Assembly (NCBI GenBank): GCA_016715115.1
Contig: JADKBM010000004.1
Location: 124,001 to 188,000 of the forward strand
Source: Acidobacteriota bacterium
GTDB taxonomy: Bacteria; Acidobacteriota; Blastocatellia; Pyrinomonadales; Pyrinomonadaceae
DNA length: 64,000 bases
Reading direction: 5' to 3'
Made by a program: the position numbers and the translations under genes. Position 1 is the stretch's first letter, and every line of letters begins with the position of its first letter. Below are positions 17,721-29,346 of this stretch, piece by piece. The notes below the pieces were generated by a model. The model saw only the letters and a program-made list of their open reading frames with translations, made no database searches and had not been told where the DNA came from.

Positions 17721-20700
17721 CTAAGGCGCAAACGCCGAAGGGGTCGGGATGTCGCCCGTCGCGCCGAAACTCCGGACCAAGACTCCAAGTGCCGAGCGCT
17801 GGACGTACCAGTTTAGATTCGTAGGCCGAAACACCGCGAAATCGGCCTTTCCGTCGCCGTCATAGTCGCCGGGTGTCGGGATGTCCGCAGCGAGGCCGAA
17901 AGGCGCCGAATAGAAGCTTGAATCCTCGCTCCTGAGCACGAACCAGTTCCCGTTCGACGGCCTCCAAACCGCGACGTCCGCTTTGCCGTCGCCGGTATAG
18001 TCTGCCGGAACCGGCTTGTCCGAACTGACGCCGAAAGTTTCGACCGTTACACCCGCGGTTGTCCGATTGAGCCACCACTGACCTGTTGATGGCCGGAAAA
18101 TGGCGATGTCCGATCTCCGATCGCCATCGTAATCCGCGGGCACGGGAAGATCCGACGAAATTCCCCATTGCGTGATCTGCACGCCGCCCAACGATCTGTT
18201 GATGTACCAGGTGCCTTGAGAGGCGCGAAACACCGCCACGTCAGCGATCCCGTCGCCGTCATAGTCGGCGGGCACGGGCTTGTCAGTCGAGATCCCGAAC
18301 GACACCGCGAAATAGCTCTGGTCGGAACTCCGCAAGACGTGCCAGACGCCGGTCGACGGACGATAGACCGCGATGTCGGTCTTGCCGTCGCCGTCAAAAT
18401 CGGCCGGCGCGATCTTATCGGTCGAAAGTCCGAAGAATCTCTCGATCGATCCGCCTTGGGATTGATCCAAATACCAACCGCCGGTCGTCGGACGATACAC
18501 GGATACGTCGGTTTTTCGATCGCCGTCATAGTCAAAGGCGGCGCGCGCCGGGATCGGCGTCGGCGTTGGTGTTGGTGTCGGCGTCAAGGTCGGCGTCGGT
18601 GTCGGTGTCGGCGTGCCGACATAAACATTGATTGAGGTCGTCGCGAAGGCTCCCTGGCTATCGAAAACCTTGAGCGTCGCAGTATATGTGCCGGTCGTCG
18701 CGAACGTATGGTACGCCGGAGATCCGTAATACGTCCCGCCATCGCTGAACGTCCATTCGAGATTGCCGAGGAATCCGTCCGGATCATACGACCCGTCCGC
18801 GTAGAAAATGACGTCAAGCGGCGGTTGACCGCTTGACGGCGATGCGGTTGCGACCGCCACCGGCAGTTGGTTCGGCGTCCGGGCTTTGACCAGGACCGTT
18901 TGCTTCGCTTGCGCGCCGCCGTTGTCGGTGACCGTGAGTTCAGCGACAAACGGACCGGCGATCGTGTATGTGTGCGTCGGATTGGCCGCGGTCGATGTCG
19001 CTCCATCACCGAAATCCCAGAAGAATCCGCTCACCGAGCCGTCCGGATCGGTTGAACCCGCAGAACTGAAATCGACCGTCAAAGGCACGTCGCCGCCGAC
19101 GGCGGAGGCGTTGGCGACGGCGATCGGCCACTTGTTCTGACTCGCGTCGCGCTGTTCGTAAACGATGCGATAGTTCGCAAAGTTGGTGTCGTTGATAACC
19201 GCCGATCCGGCAAACATCGTCACGCCGTTGAGCGAACAAACGGTCGGATCGGTCTCACCGGTCGGCAGATTCGAGAAAACAAATCCCTGCGGATCGACGA
19301 CCGCTCCCGTCGGCGAGACGCGCATCCCGAACAGGTCGCTGCGGGCATCGAGTTGCTCAAGACTGTTTTCGGCAAGACTGTTCTTCTGATCTTGATACGC
19401 AATGATAAAGCTCGAGCCGTCCCAGGAGGCGCGCGGCCGGTATTGATTGCCTTGCCACGGCGTCAGATTGATCTGCGGACCGACCGTACCACTGGCTTCT
19501 ACTACTCGTGCCAGCAAGTCGGTCTCGACGCCGCTCGTCAACTCCTGCGATTGAACGAGCAGCGCCTTGGTTCCGCTCGATGCGAGTCCAACTTCGAAAA
19601 TGCCGTTGCCGCCGGCGGTCGAAAACGGACCGTGGATCTGGAACTCGGGCGTCAAAGTACCGTTCGCCTCAATGAAAGCGCCCATCGTCGTACAGAAGGA
19701 GTTGTCGTGCGTCGCGTTCCGATGCCAGGCCGCGAGCCAGCGGCCGCCGATCTGGACGACGGCCGGCGCGGTCCGCAGATAAGATTGTCCGAGCGTCAGC
19801 GGCGACGCGTCGAGCACCGCGCCTGATCCACTGACGCGCGCCGCAACCGGAAAGATAAATTGAATGCTGATTCCCGTTTTCCGGGCGGCGACGAGAAAGT
19901 CGTTGCCGAGCGCCGCGACATCGGTCGGCCCGAAACCGCCGCTGATGATCGTGAACGGCGACGCGTCGATCTTGATACCATTCGGCTGAAGCCTCTGCCC
20001 GACGATTCCGTTCGCCGTGCCCCACGTGACAAGGTAAGCGGAGCCGTTCCAAGCGACACTCGGATTTCCCGGACCGTTGAACGACGAGCCCGTCTCAAGC
20101 TCAACCGGTTGCGGGGTCAGCGAATTGCCGGCAGCGTCTAGCGGCTGAGCGAGCACACGGCTGCTGGCCGCGTTCCGGCTAAGAAAAACCGTCATATAAC
20201 CGCTTCCGCTCGCGGCAACGTCGGGCCGCGTCTGTTGCGGCGCGCCAACCGATAGCGTCCGGGTCGGACCGGCAACGCTGCTTGTCGAGACATTCGCGCT
20301 GAAAACATCGATATTGTTGTTCGCAAAAATTGTCCAGATCATCTGCAACGCTCCGGCTCCGGCGCCCGCGGTCCGGCCCGTTTGAACCCCGGCAACGGAA
20401 ACGCTTCCCGGATCAAGGTTGGCTCCGGCGGAGTTCACGCGAGCGATCCAGGAAGTATTGAGTTGCCCCCACGTCACGCGCCAGTTAACGCCGTCCCAGA
20501 TCACCGCGGTTGTTGCGTTGGCCGATGGCTCTTTCGTGCCCGAAATGTTGACGCCGGCGCCGTCGAGAACCGCGCCGGCGCTGTTTATCCGCGACCCGAC
20601 GACGTTCACCAGTCCGTTCGTATTCTGTTTGTGCCAGACCCCGTAGAAGTTCGTACCGTTGCTTGCGAGGTCGGTGAGCCAGACGTCCGGCGCCAATGCG

Positions 20701-21590
20701 GCCGAACCGAGAGGCGTCAGACTGCTGTCGAATCGGCCGAGTTTGAAACCGTTGTCGTCATTGTAAAAGAACGCAAAAACGCCGCTGGCGTAAGCGAACA
20801 GGCCGCCGAAACGCGGGTTGTTCGTATTTGCCACAAGCACGCGCGTCGGCGGGTCGAGAACGACGCCGGCCGGAGAGATACGCATCCCGACGATACTGTT
20901 CGTCGCCGACGTCCCCTGACTTGCAACGACCCAATTATTACCATCGGAAGCGACCGCCCAACCGTTTGCGAGCGTCAGTCCGTACAATTTGATCGGTTTT
21001 GCATCGAGAACCTGGCCCGAAGGCGCGACGCGGACCGCTTCGAGCGAATTCTGATAGTAACCCGTGCCGCCGAGATCGACGCTTTGATACACGACCAGCC
21101 AATTCGAGCCGTTCCAGGAGATCCTCGGCTGAGTTTGGTTCGAACGGCGCGCGACGATCGCCAGCGGAATCGCGTCGAGCACGTTGCCGGCGAGATCGAG
21201 TCTTACGCCGTAAATATCGCGCGAAGTTTCATACTCCGAACCGGCGAAAGGCGCCGACGATGTCGGGTTGGGGCGATTGTCCGTCCAGACCGCGAGAATC
21301 GAATCATTGCCGCGCGCAACAGCCGGCGTCGATTGATCGCCATACGCCGCCGCGACCGAATTGTCCCCGGGCAGAGTACGCAATGTCTGTGGCACAAAGC
21401 TCGCCGCGTCGCCTGAATCGTCCAGCTTGCGAAGTTCGAAGCGTTTCCCCACAACCTGCGCCAGCAACGAATCGTCCGGCATTGCGGCTCCTCCGATCGT
21501 CAAAACGAATACGCCGATTCCCGCCCAAAACACGGTCAACAGGCGCTCCAAAAATACCCGATCTATTTGTCCGACTGACTTGAATTTCAT
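17721..21590 (-). CDS. Large secreted protein with PKD domains and C-terminal FG-GAP/VCBS repeats
   Basis: A 1289-residue extracellular or surface protein. A hydrophobic segment near residues 15-36 acts as signal or anchor. Residues about 80-800 contain repeated W-x-G-x-x-W-L-V-[VA]-[WY] propeller-type strands. Two PKD domains follow (F-W-D-F-G-D-G-A-T-S and L-E-W-T-F-S-D-G-G), then a Thr-Pro linker, then about six units of roughly 47 residues. Each unit carries D-x-D-G-D-x-x-[ST]-D-[IV]-A-[VI]-[FYW]-R-P calcium-loop motifs, as in FG-GAP/VCBS repeats. Such proteins are common in Acidobacteria and are presumed to bind glycans or other surfaces; the precise role is unknown. A C-terminal sorting signal is not evident. 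Confidence 0.88.
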   Translation of the reverse strand: MKFKSVGQIDRVFLERLLTVFWAGIGVFVLTIGGAAMPDDSLLAQVVGKRFELRKLDDSGDAASFVPQTLRTLPGDNSVAAAYGDQSTPAVARGNDSILAVWTDNRPNPTSSAPFAGSEYETSRDIYGVRLDLAGNVLDAIPLAIVARRSNQTQPRISWNGSNWLVVYQSVDLGGTGYYQNSLEAVRVAPSGQVLDAKPIKLYGLTLANGWAVASDGNNWVVASQGTSATNSIVGMRISPAGVVLDPPTRVLVANTNNPRFGGLFAYASGVFAFFYNDDNGFKLGRFDSSLTPLGSAALAPDVWLTDLASNGTNFYGVWHKQNTNGLVNVVGSRINSAGAVLDGAGVNISGTKEPSANATTAVIWDGVNWRVTWGQLNTSWIARVNSAGANLDPGSVSVAGVQTGRTAGAGAGALQMIWTIFANNNIDVFSANVSTSSVAGPTRTLSVGAPQQTRPDVAASGSGYMTVFLSRNAASSRVLAQPLDAAGNSLTPQPVELETGSSFNGPGNPSVAWNGSAYLVTWGTANGIVGQRLQPNGIKIDASPFTIISGGFGPTDVAALGNDFLVAARKTGISIQFIFPVAARVSGSGAVLDASPLTLGQSYLRTAPAVVQIGGRWLAAWHRNATHDNSFCTTMGAFIEANGTLTPEFQIHGPFSTAGGNGIFEVGLASSGTKALLVQSQELTSGVETDLLARVVEASGTVGPQINLTPWQGNQYRPRASWDGSSFIIAYQDQKNSLAENSLEQLDARSDLFGMRVSPTGAVVDPQGFVFSNLPTGETDPTVCSLNGVTMFAGSAVINDTNFANYRIVYEQRDASQNKWPIAVANASAVGGDVPLTVDFSSAGSTDPDGSVSGFFWDFGDGATSTAANPTHTYTIAGPFVAELTVTDNGGAQAKQTVLVKARTPNQLPVAVATASPSSGQPPLDVIFYADGSYDPDGFLGNLEWTFSDGGTYYGSPAYHTFATTGTYTATLKVFDSQGAFATTSINVYVGTPTPTPTPTLTPTPTPTPTPIPARAAFDYDGDRKTDVSVYRPTTGGWYLDQSQGGSIERFFGLSTDKIAPADFDGDGKTDIAVYRPSTGVWHVLRSSDQSYFAVSFGISTDKPVPADYDGDGIADVAVFRASQGTWYINRSLGGVQITQWGISSDLPVPADYDGDRRSDIAIFRPSTGQWWLNRTTAGVTVETFGVSSDKPVPADYTGDGKADVAVWRPSNGNWFVLRSEDSSFYSAPFGLAADIPTPGDYDGDGKADFAVFRPTNLNWYVQRSALGVLVRSFGATGDIPTPSAFAP

Positions 21591-22035
21591 ACGTCTCCTT
21601 TTTCCTGATCGAATCGACGACCAGCAACACAGTCCTGTTTATCGGGGATTAAAGACTAGATCAACAGAAAAACTCGGGGATGCGCTTTTCGGATCAGGGT
21701 TGTCGGTTAACGATCATCGCATCTGATTGATAAACGGCAATCTTCGTACCAGAAACTTGATCGTCCAATGACCAACGATTCATTCGGTCTTCAGACCAAT
21801 GGCGCCCGTTCGCCGTGCAAAGTTGCGCGACAAGCGCGAGAATCCGCGCAGTAATGGTTCTGATCGATTAACCGACGCCGGACGCTTTGGGGCCGACAAT
21901 TGTTCGGCTGGGGTCGGGATGCAAGGCGTTTTGCAAGGCGGATCAACTTGCTTAAAACGCAGGCTTTATCAGGGATTGCGCATTGGGGTTCATCTGATTG
22001 GGAGTTCTCCAAGCGGGTCTGTCCAGCGATCTCAT
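21591..22035. other. 445-bp intergenic stretch, no convincing gene
   Basis: No reading frame here has protein-like composition or a start signal. I see one short palindrome (GCCGACAATTGTTCGGC at about 21892) and nothing else recognisable. It must include the promoter of the large PKD/FG-GAP gene, whose start is at 21590. Confidence 0.5.
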
Positions 22036-22776
22036 TTAGGCAAATAAACCTTCGGTGAATCCCTTTTCGTAGATAATGGCGAGTCCGAGGATGATCGAGA
22101 TGATTCCGGCAGTGCCCTGAAGCAGCGCGTTCATACGGTTGAAACGCGTCGCCGTGAAATGAAACGGGAGCCCGACGAGAAAGCTCATCAGCATCATTCC
22201 GCCGATCGAGCCGATGCCGAATACGACGATGTAAAGCAGTCCGAGCGCCTTCGATTCGATCGTCGGGATGACGATCAGCATCAGCGCCGCGCTGCCTGCA
22301 AGTCCGTGAACCATACCGATCAAAACCGAACGCGGACTGAATGTGAGTCCGTGATGCGTTTCCGGTTCCTCGCCCCGTTCGGGCAGGTGAATGTGCGGAT
22401 GGACGTGTTCGTGTTGGCCGTGCTCGTGTTTGTGGATATGTACCTTTCCGCCTTTGACGAGCTTGCGGACGACATTCAGGCCGAGAAACAAGAGCATAAA
22501 TCCGACTCCGAATTCGAGAATCCGTTCGGTTCGTTCACTGATCTCAAAATTGAGCAAAAGCACAAGAACACCGGCGATGACGAGCGAGATCGTGTGGCCG
22601 AGTCCCCAGAGTCCACCGACAAGCGCCGAACTCCAGACGCTCTTGCGGTCGGAAACGATTGTTGCGACGGCCGCCAGATGGTCGCCCTCGGTCGCGTGTT
22701 TAAGCCCGATGAAAAACCCGAGCCCCAAAACTCCCGCGGTCGAGCCAATTGAAATCGCTGCCAGAATCTCGTTCAT
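22036..22776 (-). CDS. NicO/UreH-type nickel-cobalt or related metal transporter
   Basis: A 246-residue, six-helix membrane protein. H-A-T-E-G-D-H-L-A-A-V in the first helices corresponds to the H-x4-D-H metal motif of nickel/cobalt transporters (NicO, UreH, RcnA families). A His-rich cytoplasmic loop around residues 112-140 (H-I-H-K-H-E-H-G-Q-H-E-H-V-H-P-H-I-H) would bind metal. A second motif, G-M-V-H-G-L-A-G-S-A-A, is typical of the UreH/TauE-like group. Direction (uptake or export) and metal cannot be told from sequence. It is divergent from lepA. Confidence 0.8.
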   Translation of the reverse strand: MNEILAAISIGSTAGVLGLGFFIGLKHATEGDHLAAVATIVSDRKSVWSSALVGGLWGLGHTISLVIAGVLVLLLNFEISERTERILEFGVGFMLLFLGLNVVRKLVKGGKVHIHKHEHGQHEHVHPHIHLPERGEEPETHHGLTFSPRSVLIGMVHGLAGSAALMLIVIPTIESKALGLLYIVVFGIGSIGGMMLMSFLVGLPFHFTATRFNRMNALLQGTAGIISIILGLAIIYEKGFTEGLFA

Positions 22777-22912
22777 AAATCGTCCAATCAGCTTAACTCA
22801 CCGGTCTGAACAAGTCCAAACCGATGCAGTTTCTAATTCAGTCGTGCGGTTTTCGCGTCGTTTTGGTATTTTAGAAGTTTGAGTTACCGGCGAAATCGCC
22901 GGCAGATTGCTT

Positions 22913-24715
<1,803 letters not shown>

Positions 24716-24718
24716 TCC

Positions 24719-24850
24719 GATTTGGGATGTGGGATTTCGGATTTCGGATTTGGGATTTGGGATTTGCGATCTTTTGAATTCGTAATCTGATTTATTTTTG
24801 GAATTTTGGAATTCTGGAATCCCAATTCCCAAATCCCAAATCCCAAATCG
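24719..24850. repeat. Intergenic repeat array, GGATTT units with inverted partner
   Basis: At 24719-24768 about seven degenerate GGGATTT/CGGATTT units run in one direction. At 24820-24850 the complementary form AATCCCAAATCCCAAATCC is found, so the two arms could pair as a long imperfect hairpin spanning the lepA/DUF2277 gap. No ribosome-binding site or open frame is hidden in it. Confidence 0.85.
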
Positions 24851-24852
24851 AT

Positions 24853-25125
24853 ATGTGTCGCAATATCAAACAACTCCATAATTTCGAACCGCCGGCGACG
24901 GATGACGAGATCCGCGCGGCGGCGTTGCAGTTTGTCCGCAAGATCAGCGGCTCGGCGAAACCCTCAATGGCGAACAAAGCAGCGTTCGACGCCGCCGTCG
25001 ATGAAATCGCGAATTCATCGAGCCGTTTGCTCGACGCGCTCGTCACGAACGCACCGCCCAAAGACCGCGAAACCGAACTGGTTAGGTCACGCGAGCGAAA
25101 TCGTTTGCGCTTCGGCGATCGATAA
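24853..25125 (+). CDS. DUF2277 family protein
   Basis: A 90-residue protein that matches the DUF2277 pattern over its entire length. It starts M-C-R-N-I-K-x-L-H-N-F-E-P-P-A-T-D-D-E-I, with the conserved R-K-I-S-G-S-x-K-P-S block and a C-terminal P-P-K-D-R-E. The family is widespread in bacteria and its function is unknown. The gene starts directly after the repeat array at 24850, with no clear ribosome-binding site. Confidence 0.88.
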   Translation: MCRNIKQLHNFEPPATDDEIRAAALQFVRKISGSAKPSMANKAAFDAAVDEIANSSSRLLDALVTNAPPKDRETELVRSRERNRLRFGDR

Positions 25126-25307
25126 CTTCAATACCTGCCTACGAATCACCCCGTTCCGGTGATTACAGCGATCGATTTTAGGAATAGAATGAAGTTGTAA
25201 GCCCCCGAATGTTCCCGACTCGGTCGGTATCACGACTCAGTCGGATGCCCAATGTTCTTGAGCCGAGGGCGTGCCGACCTAAACTTTGCACCTGAAGGAG
25301 TTGAGTT

Positions 25308-26615
25308 ATGCGAAGTATCATTCTTATCTGTTCCGTGCTGATTTTCGGAACGCTCTCCGGGTTCGCACAGAATTACCAGATCAAGCAAATTACGACGATG
25401 AACGGCCAGAGAATGGAATCGACCGTTTATGTCAAAGGCCTCCGGAAAAGGAGCGAAACCGGAGCGTTTATGGGAATCGGCGGCGATGTCGCCGACATCG
25501 AGCAGTGCGATCTTAAACGAACCGTAAAGATCAACGACAAGAGAAAGATCTACTACATCGATCCGTTCGAGGTTGAGACCCCGGCAACGCCGGCAACGAC
25601 CAAGCCGACCGCGGCAACGGTCAAGCCCGCGCCGATGGTTAAAGGGGGCGTCGTGACCTACGTATCGAACATCGTCGATACCGGTGAGCGAAAACAGATG
25701 TTCGGGTTCACGGCGCGGCACATCAAAACGTCACTAAAAGTCGAATCGTCCCCGGACGCGTGCACGAAATCCAATATGACTATGGAAACCGACGGTTGGT
25801 ACATTGACCTGCCCGAGTTCGCGTGTCCGTATTCGCCACGGCGCAATACCGCTCAGTCTCCCGAGACCCAACGTGGCGGCGGCTGTCGCGACCGTATTCA
25901 ATTCCGGACGACGGGCACCGGCAAGCTCGGGTTTCCGCTAACGGAGACAAGGACGATGACGAGCGATGGGATGAGTTTTTCTCAAACAACTGAGACGCTC
26001 GAACTTTCCAAGAAGACGCTTGATGCCGCGCTTTTCGATATTCCGGTGGGCTATGCGCAGATTACGGAACCAAACGAACTTTACGGATCTCCGGACATGA
26101 CGCCGACGATCAGCGATGAGGAAAAAGTTGAAAAGACGCGAACCGACGGCGGACAAACATTGGGCGTGAACCGGCCGGAGAAGAAAAAGCCCGGCACGGT
26201 CCGGATTGGGGTCTACGTTCCGACAAACCGCACGACCGAAAACGTTTCTGCAACCAACTTGCAGGCGTTTTTGATCCTTCGGCTGATCGGCGGAACTGTG
26301 GACGCGGTCGCCGTCAGCAGCGAAGCCGATGCGTCGGCGGCGCAGTGCGATTACGTTCTGACGAGCGATATTTCGAAACTGAAACAATCGACGGCAAGCA
26401 AGATCGGCGGGATCCTCGGCAAGGTTACGAACACCGACACTTCTTCGGCGCAGAAATTTGACGCGCAGGTCGATTTCAAACTCGTGGCGCTGTCCGACGG
26501 ACGAACGGTGATACAAAACAAATCTTCGGGCAAGACCGACGGCTCGGCCGACAAGGCGGCCGAATCGGTCCTGGCAATGGAAGTACAGCAGGTACTGAGC
26601 GCCGTCAGGAAATAG
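25308..26615 (+). CDS. Hypothetical secreted protein
   Basis: A 435-residue protein with a signal peptide (MRSIILICSVLIFGTLSGFAQ) and an AAGGAG ribosome-binding site eight bases before its ATG. The first ~230 residues carry beta-rich segments and Cys pairs. A Thr/Pro/Ala-rich linker is seen around residue 90-105. The C-terminal part (about 300-435) has an R-I-G-V-Y-V-P-T-N-R-T-T-E-N-V-S start and resembles periplasmic alpha/beta domains; it includes C-D-Y-V-L-T-S-D-I. No known family is recognised with confidence. A repeat array separates it from the convergent phosphatase gene. Confidence 0.7.
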   Translation: MRSIILICSVLIFGTLSGFAQNYQIKQITTMNGQRMESTVYVKGLRKRSETGAFMGIGGDVADIEQCDLKRTVKINDKRKIYYIDPFEVETPATPATTKPTAATVKPAPMVKGGVVTYVSNIVDTGERKQMFGFTARHIKTSLKVESSPDACTKSNMTMETDGWYIDLPEFACPYSPRRNTAQSPETQRGGGCRDRIQFRTTGTGKLGFPLTETRTMTSDGMSFSQTTETLELSKKTLDAALFDIPVGYAQITEPNELYGSPDMTPTISDEEKVEKTRTDGGQTLGVNRPEKKKPGTVRIGVYVPTNRTTENVSATNLQAFLILRLIGGTVDAVAVSSEADASAAQCDYVLTSDISKLKQSTASKIGGILGKVTNTDTSSAQKFDAQVDFKLVALSDGRTVIQNKSSGKTDGSADKAAESVLAMEVQQVLSAVRK

Positions 26616-26750
26616 CTTGGGATTTGGGATCTGCGATTTGGGAATTGGGAATTGGGATTTGGGATTTGGGATTCCAGAAATCATCTGCGGATTCAAAAGA
26701 TCGCAAATCCCAAATCCCAAATCGCAAATCGCAAATCGCAAATCCCATCG
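26616..26750. repeat. Intergenic repeat array with facing GGGATTT / AAATCCC arms
   Basis: Rightward units of the GGGATTT type (26618-26671) are followed by the complementary form AAATCCC/AAATCGC (26705-26745), giving a large imperfect hairpin between convergent genes. It may act as a bidirectional transcription end; no T-tract is present. Confidence 0.85.
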
Positions 26751-26760
26751 CGCTCCACGC

Positions 26761-28296
26761 TTAGGGCAAACGGGACGCTTGCGCTCCAATCTTTACGATC
26801 CTTCCTTCCAATTTCGGCGAGATCGTCGAATTGTCGGCGTTGCGGATCGCCTTTTCGAAAACGTCCGAATCCTTCGGCGCCGTTTCGGCTTTCGTCAGCA
26901 GTTTGCCTTCCTTGAACATCGTGTAACCGTCGCCGCCGCGCGAGACGAGAAAGTCTGAGGTCGCAACGGTGTAGGTCTTCGAATCCTCGAGCGGTTTGCC
27001 GCTGACCAAGGCTTCGACAACACGGCTTCCGGCGGGCTTCGAAACATCGAACTTGAAGCTCATTCCCGAAATCTGCGGAAATCTTCCCGGCTCTCCGTCC
27101 TCACCGACGCCGCTCCGCGCGACACCGTGTTCAAGCATTGCGCGCAAGGTCTTGCCGGAAAGTTCGACCTTTACGATCGGGTTGTTGAACGGCAACATCG
27201 AGAGCACGTCGCGTTTCGTCAAAACTCCCGGATTGTATGTCAGGTCGGCGCGGATCGAACCGCCGTTGACGAAAGCGATGTCCGCCCCGACCGCATCGCG
27301 ATAAGCGTCGGCGATGAAATTGCCGATGTTCGTTTCCTTTGTCCGGTTCGATACCGAGAGCGCGTCGAGGACAACGCCGGTCGCTCCGACGGGTTCGGCG
27401 AGTTTCACCAACAAATCCTTGTATTTCTCGAAAACCGGCGCAAATTCGGGCGCGTCCGCGATCTGGTCGGTGACCGGGATGATCTCCCAATCGAGACTCT
27501 CGAAACGCTTCGTCGCGGCGTCGAAAATGAGATTGAACTTGCCCATCTCGCGCGAGTCGGCCGTCATTTTGAAGATCGGCGTGCCGTTCGAAGAGGACTG
27601 CAGCAACGTATGTTCGTGGCCGCCAAGGATGAGATCGAAATCCGCGCACCGCGCAAGCTGCTTGTCCTGCGCCATCGAAAGATGCGTCAATCCGATGACC
27701 GCGCTGACCTTTTCCTTTTTGCGCATCTGCTTGACGAGTTTCTTCGCGGTCGCGCAGAAATCCGTCACCTGCAGACTGTCTTCCATCGAGGAAGTCTCCT
27801 TTGTTTCGGGCAGAAGGAATCCGACGATACCGATTTTCACACCCTGAAATTCGCGAACGACGTAAGGCGGCGTGTCGCCGAAGATCTTCCCGGTTTTCGA
27901 ATCGATGACGTTCGCGCCGAGCCAGGTGAATTTTGATTCCTTCATACGCGCCAGCAGATCGGCCGTTTTGATATCGAACTCGTGGTTGCCCAAAACCGAG
28001 TAGTCGAGCCCGATCGCGTTCCACGCGTCGATCATCTGCGCGCCTTTGTAAGTGCGGGTTTCGACCGACGGCGAGAGCGTGTCGCCGCCAAGCGTAAAGA
28101 TCGTGTTCGGATTCTCCTTCAACGCCTCCTTGCGAAGCGTCCAAAGTCGCGCGAGTCCGCCGCGTTTGCCGCCCTCGACCGGCATAAACTGGTAAGCGTC
28201 ATTGACGTGAAGGAACGTCACGCGCACGGACTGCGACGGCGCCGAAAGAAACGAACTCAAGATCAAGATCGAAACAAATAGGAATGGTCGAAACAT
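26761..28296 (-). CDS. 5'-nucleotidase / UDP-sugar hydrolase-like metallophosphatase
   Basis: A 511-residue periplasmic calcineurin-type phosphatase with signal peptide. The N-terminal metallophosphatase domain (about 23-300) shows L-H-V-N-D-A-Y, G-G-D-T-L-S, G-N-H-E-F-D and G-G-H-E-H-T. The C-terminal 5'-nucleotidase domain (about 320-500) includes N-G-G-S-I-R-A-D and R-G-G-D-G-Y-T-M-F. It likely hydrolyses extracellular nucleotides or UDP-sugars to recover phosphate and nucleosides. At the first metal site the usual D-x-H is D-x-Y, a variant I associate with CG11883-like members of the family. Confidence 0.85.
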   Translation of the reverse strand: MFRPFLFVSILILSSFLSAPSQSVRVTFLHVNDAYQFMPVEGGKRGGLARLWTLRKEALKENPNTIFTLGGDTLSPSVETRTYKGAQMIDAWNAIGLDYSVLGNHEFDIKTADLLARMKESKFTWLGANVIDSKTGKIFGDTPPYVVREFQGVKIGIVGFLLPETKETSSMEDSLQVTDFCATAKKLVKQMRKKEKVSAVIGLTHLSMAQDKQLARCADFDLILGGHEHTLLQSSSNGTPIFKMTADSREMGKFNLIFDAATKRFESLDWEIIPVTDQIADAPEFAPVFEKYKDLLVKLAEPVGATGVVLDALSVSNRTKETNIGNFIADAYRDAVGADIAFVNGGSIRADLTYNPGVLTKRDVLSMLPFNNPIVKVELSGKTLRAMLEHGVARSGVGEDGEPGRFPQISGMSFKFDVSKPAGSRVVEALVSGKPLEDSKTYTVATSDFLVSRGGDGYTMFKEGKLLTKAETAPKDSDVFEKAIRNADNSTISPKLEGRIVKIGAQASRLP

Positions 28297-28483
28297 AATA
28301 ATCTCCTGCGCAATTCTGGAATTCCAACTAGAACAACCCTCAAAAAGAACGAACCGATTCTTTTATTATACGTTCATTCGCCGGCTTGCGACCAACGCTT
28401 GGGCGGCCAAATTTTTGATGACTTATGGTACCCGAATATGTTAGTTTTTAAACTGTTGAACAGAGTTGTTCAGCCTCAAGCCT

Positions 28484-29242
28484 ATGAATCAAGTTTTGGA
28501 AGTGCCTTCGATTCCGATGAACGAAGTGTCGATCGAATCGATTCTTCTCGACGCAGATCTGTTCGTCAAATACCGCTCGCCCGAAAAGGCTTTTCAACTG
28601 CTTCGCGACTCGATCGATCGAAGTCCGCGCTCGATCGCCCTGCGCGAGAAGATGCGCGACATCTGCATCAATCAGAAAAGCCTGGACGAGGCCGCGCGGC
28701 AGTGTCTGGCGCTCGTGAATCTCTACATTGGCCGCGAAGATTTCGATCTCGCGTACGACCGTTTGCAGGAAGCGAAACTGCTCGATCCGCGAATTTCGGT
28801 CGCGCCGGGACTTGAAGCGATCCGACGCGCGCGGCGCCCCGATTTCGGCACGTCGCGCGACAAAACACCGCAGAAGATACGCACCGACGTGACGTTCGCC
28901 GGGAATTTGGCGTACGTCGGAATTTTCGACGCCGTTCAGGTCATCGAAAACTCGAAGATGACGGGGCTTCTCGTACTCAAGTCGGATATGTATTTGGCGA
29001 GCGTCTCGTTCAACGAAGGCAAGATCGTCGATGCCGAATGCGGCGGGCGGAACGGCGCCAAGGCGTTCAAGGAGATCATCGAGATCGGCAACGGAACATT
29101 CGAGTTCTCGACATCGGAAAGCGAGTTTCCGATCGTCATCACGGTTTCGAGCAACACGAACTTTCTGCTCGACGTGCTTACCGAACTCGACAACGAACGC
29201 GCCGAAAAGCAGGGCCTCCGCAGTCTCGGCAACGAGCTCTAG
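28484..29242 (+). CDS. DUF4388 (PATAN-like) domain protein
   Basis: A 252-residue cytoplasmic protein. The N-terminal half is helical, with an S-P-E-K-A-F-Q-L-L-R-D-S-I-D-R-S-P-R-S-I-A-L-R-E-K-like TPR-type repeat. The C-terminal half (about 145-245) is a DUF4388 domain with the signature F-D-A-V-Q-V-I-E-N-S-K-M-T-G-L-L-V-L and later G-K-I-V-D-A-E-C-G-G-x-N-G-A-K-A-F. DUF4388/PATAN domains are linked to signalling and gliding-type systems; the ligand is unknown. The ATG at 28484 has no clear ribosome-binding site. It precedes smc by 104 bp and may be expressed with it. Confidence 0.75.
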   Translation: MNQVLEVPSIPMNEVSIESILLDADLFVKYRSPEKAFQLLRDSIDRSPRSIALREKMRDICINQKSLDEAARQCLALVNLYIGREDFDLAYDRLQEAKLLDPRISVAPGLEAIRRARRPDFGTSRDKTPQKIRTDVTFAGNLAYVGIFDAVQVIENSKMTGLLVLKSDMYLASVSFNEGKIVDAECGGRNGAKAFKEIIEIGNGTFEFSTSESEFPIVITVSSNTNFLLDVLTELDNERAEKQGLRSLGNEL

Positions 29243-29346
29243 ATTAGGGAGCGCGCTCCTTTCCTTTTTCCCCTTTCCACTTTTGACTTAAAAGCCTTAA
29301 ATCACCAAAATATAGTGCTAACTTTCCCGGGAAAACACTATATCGA

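Noticed and set aside
21791..22047. Small ORFs between the PKD/FG-GAP gene and the NicO-like gene
   Set aside because: Both strands open by chance; Arg-rich composition; no start signals.
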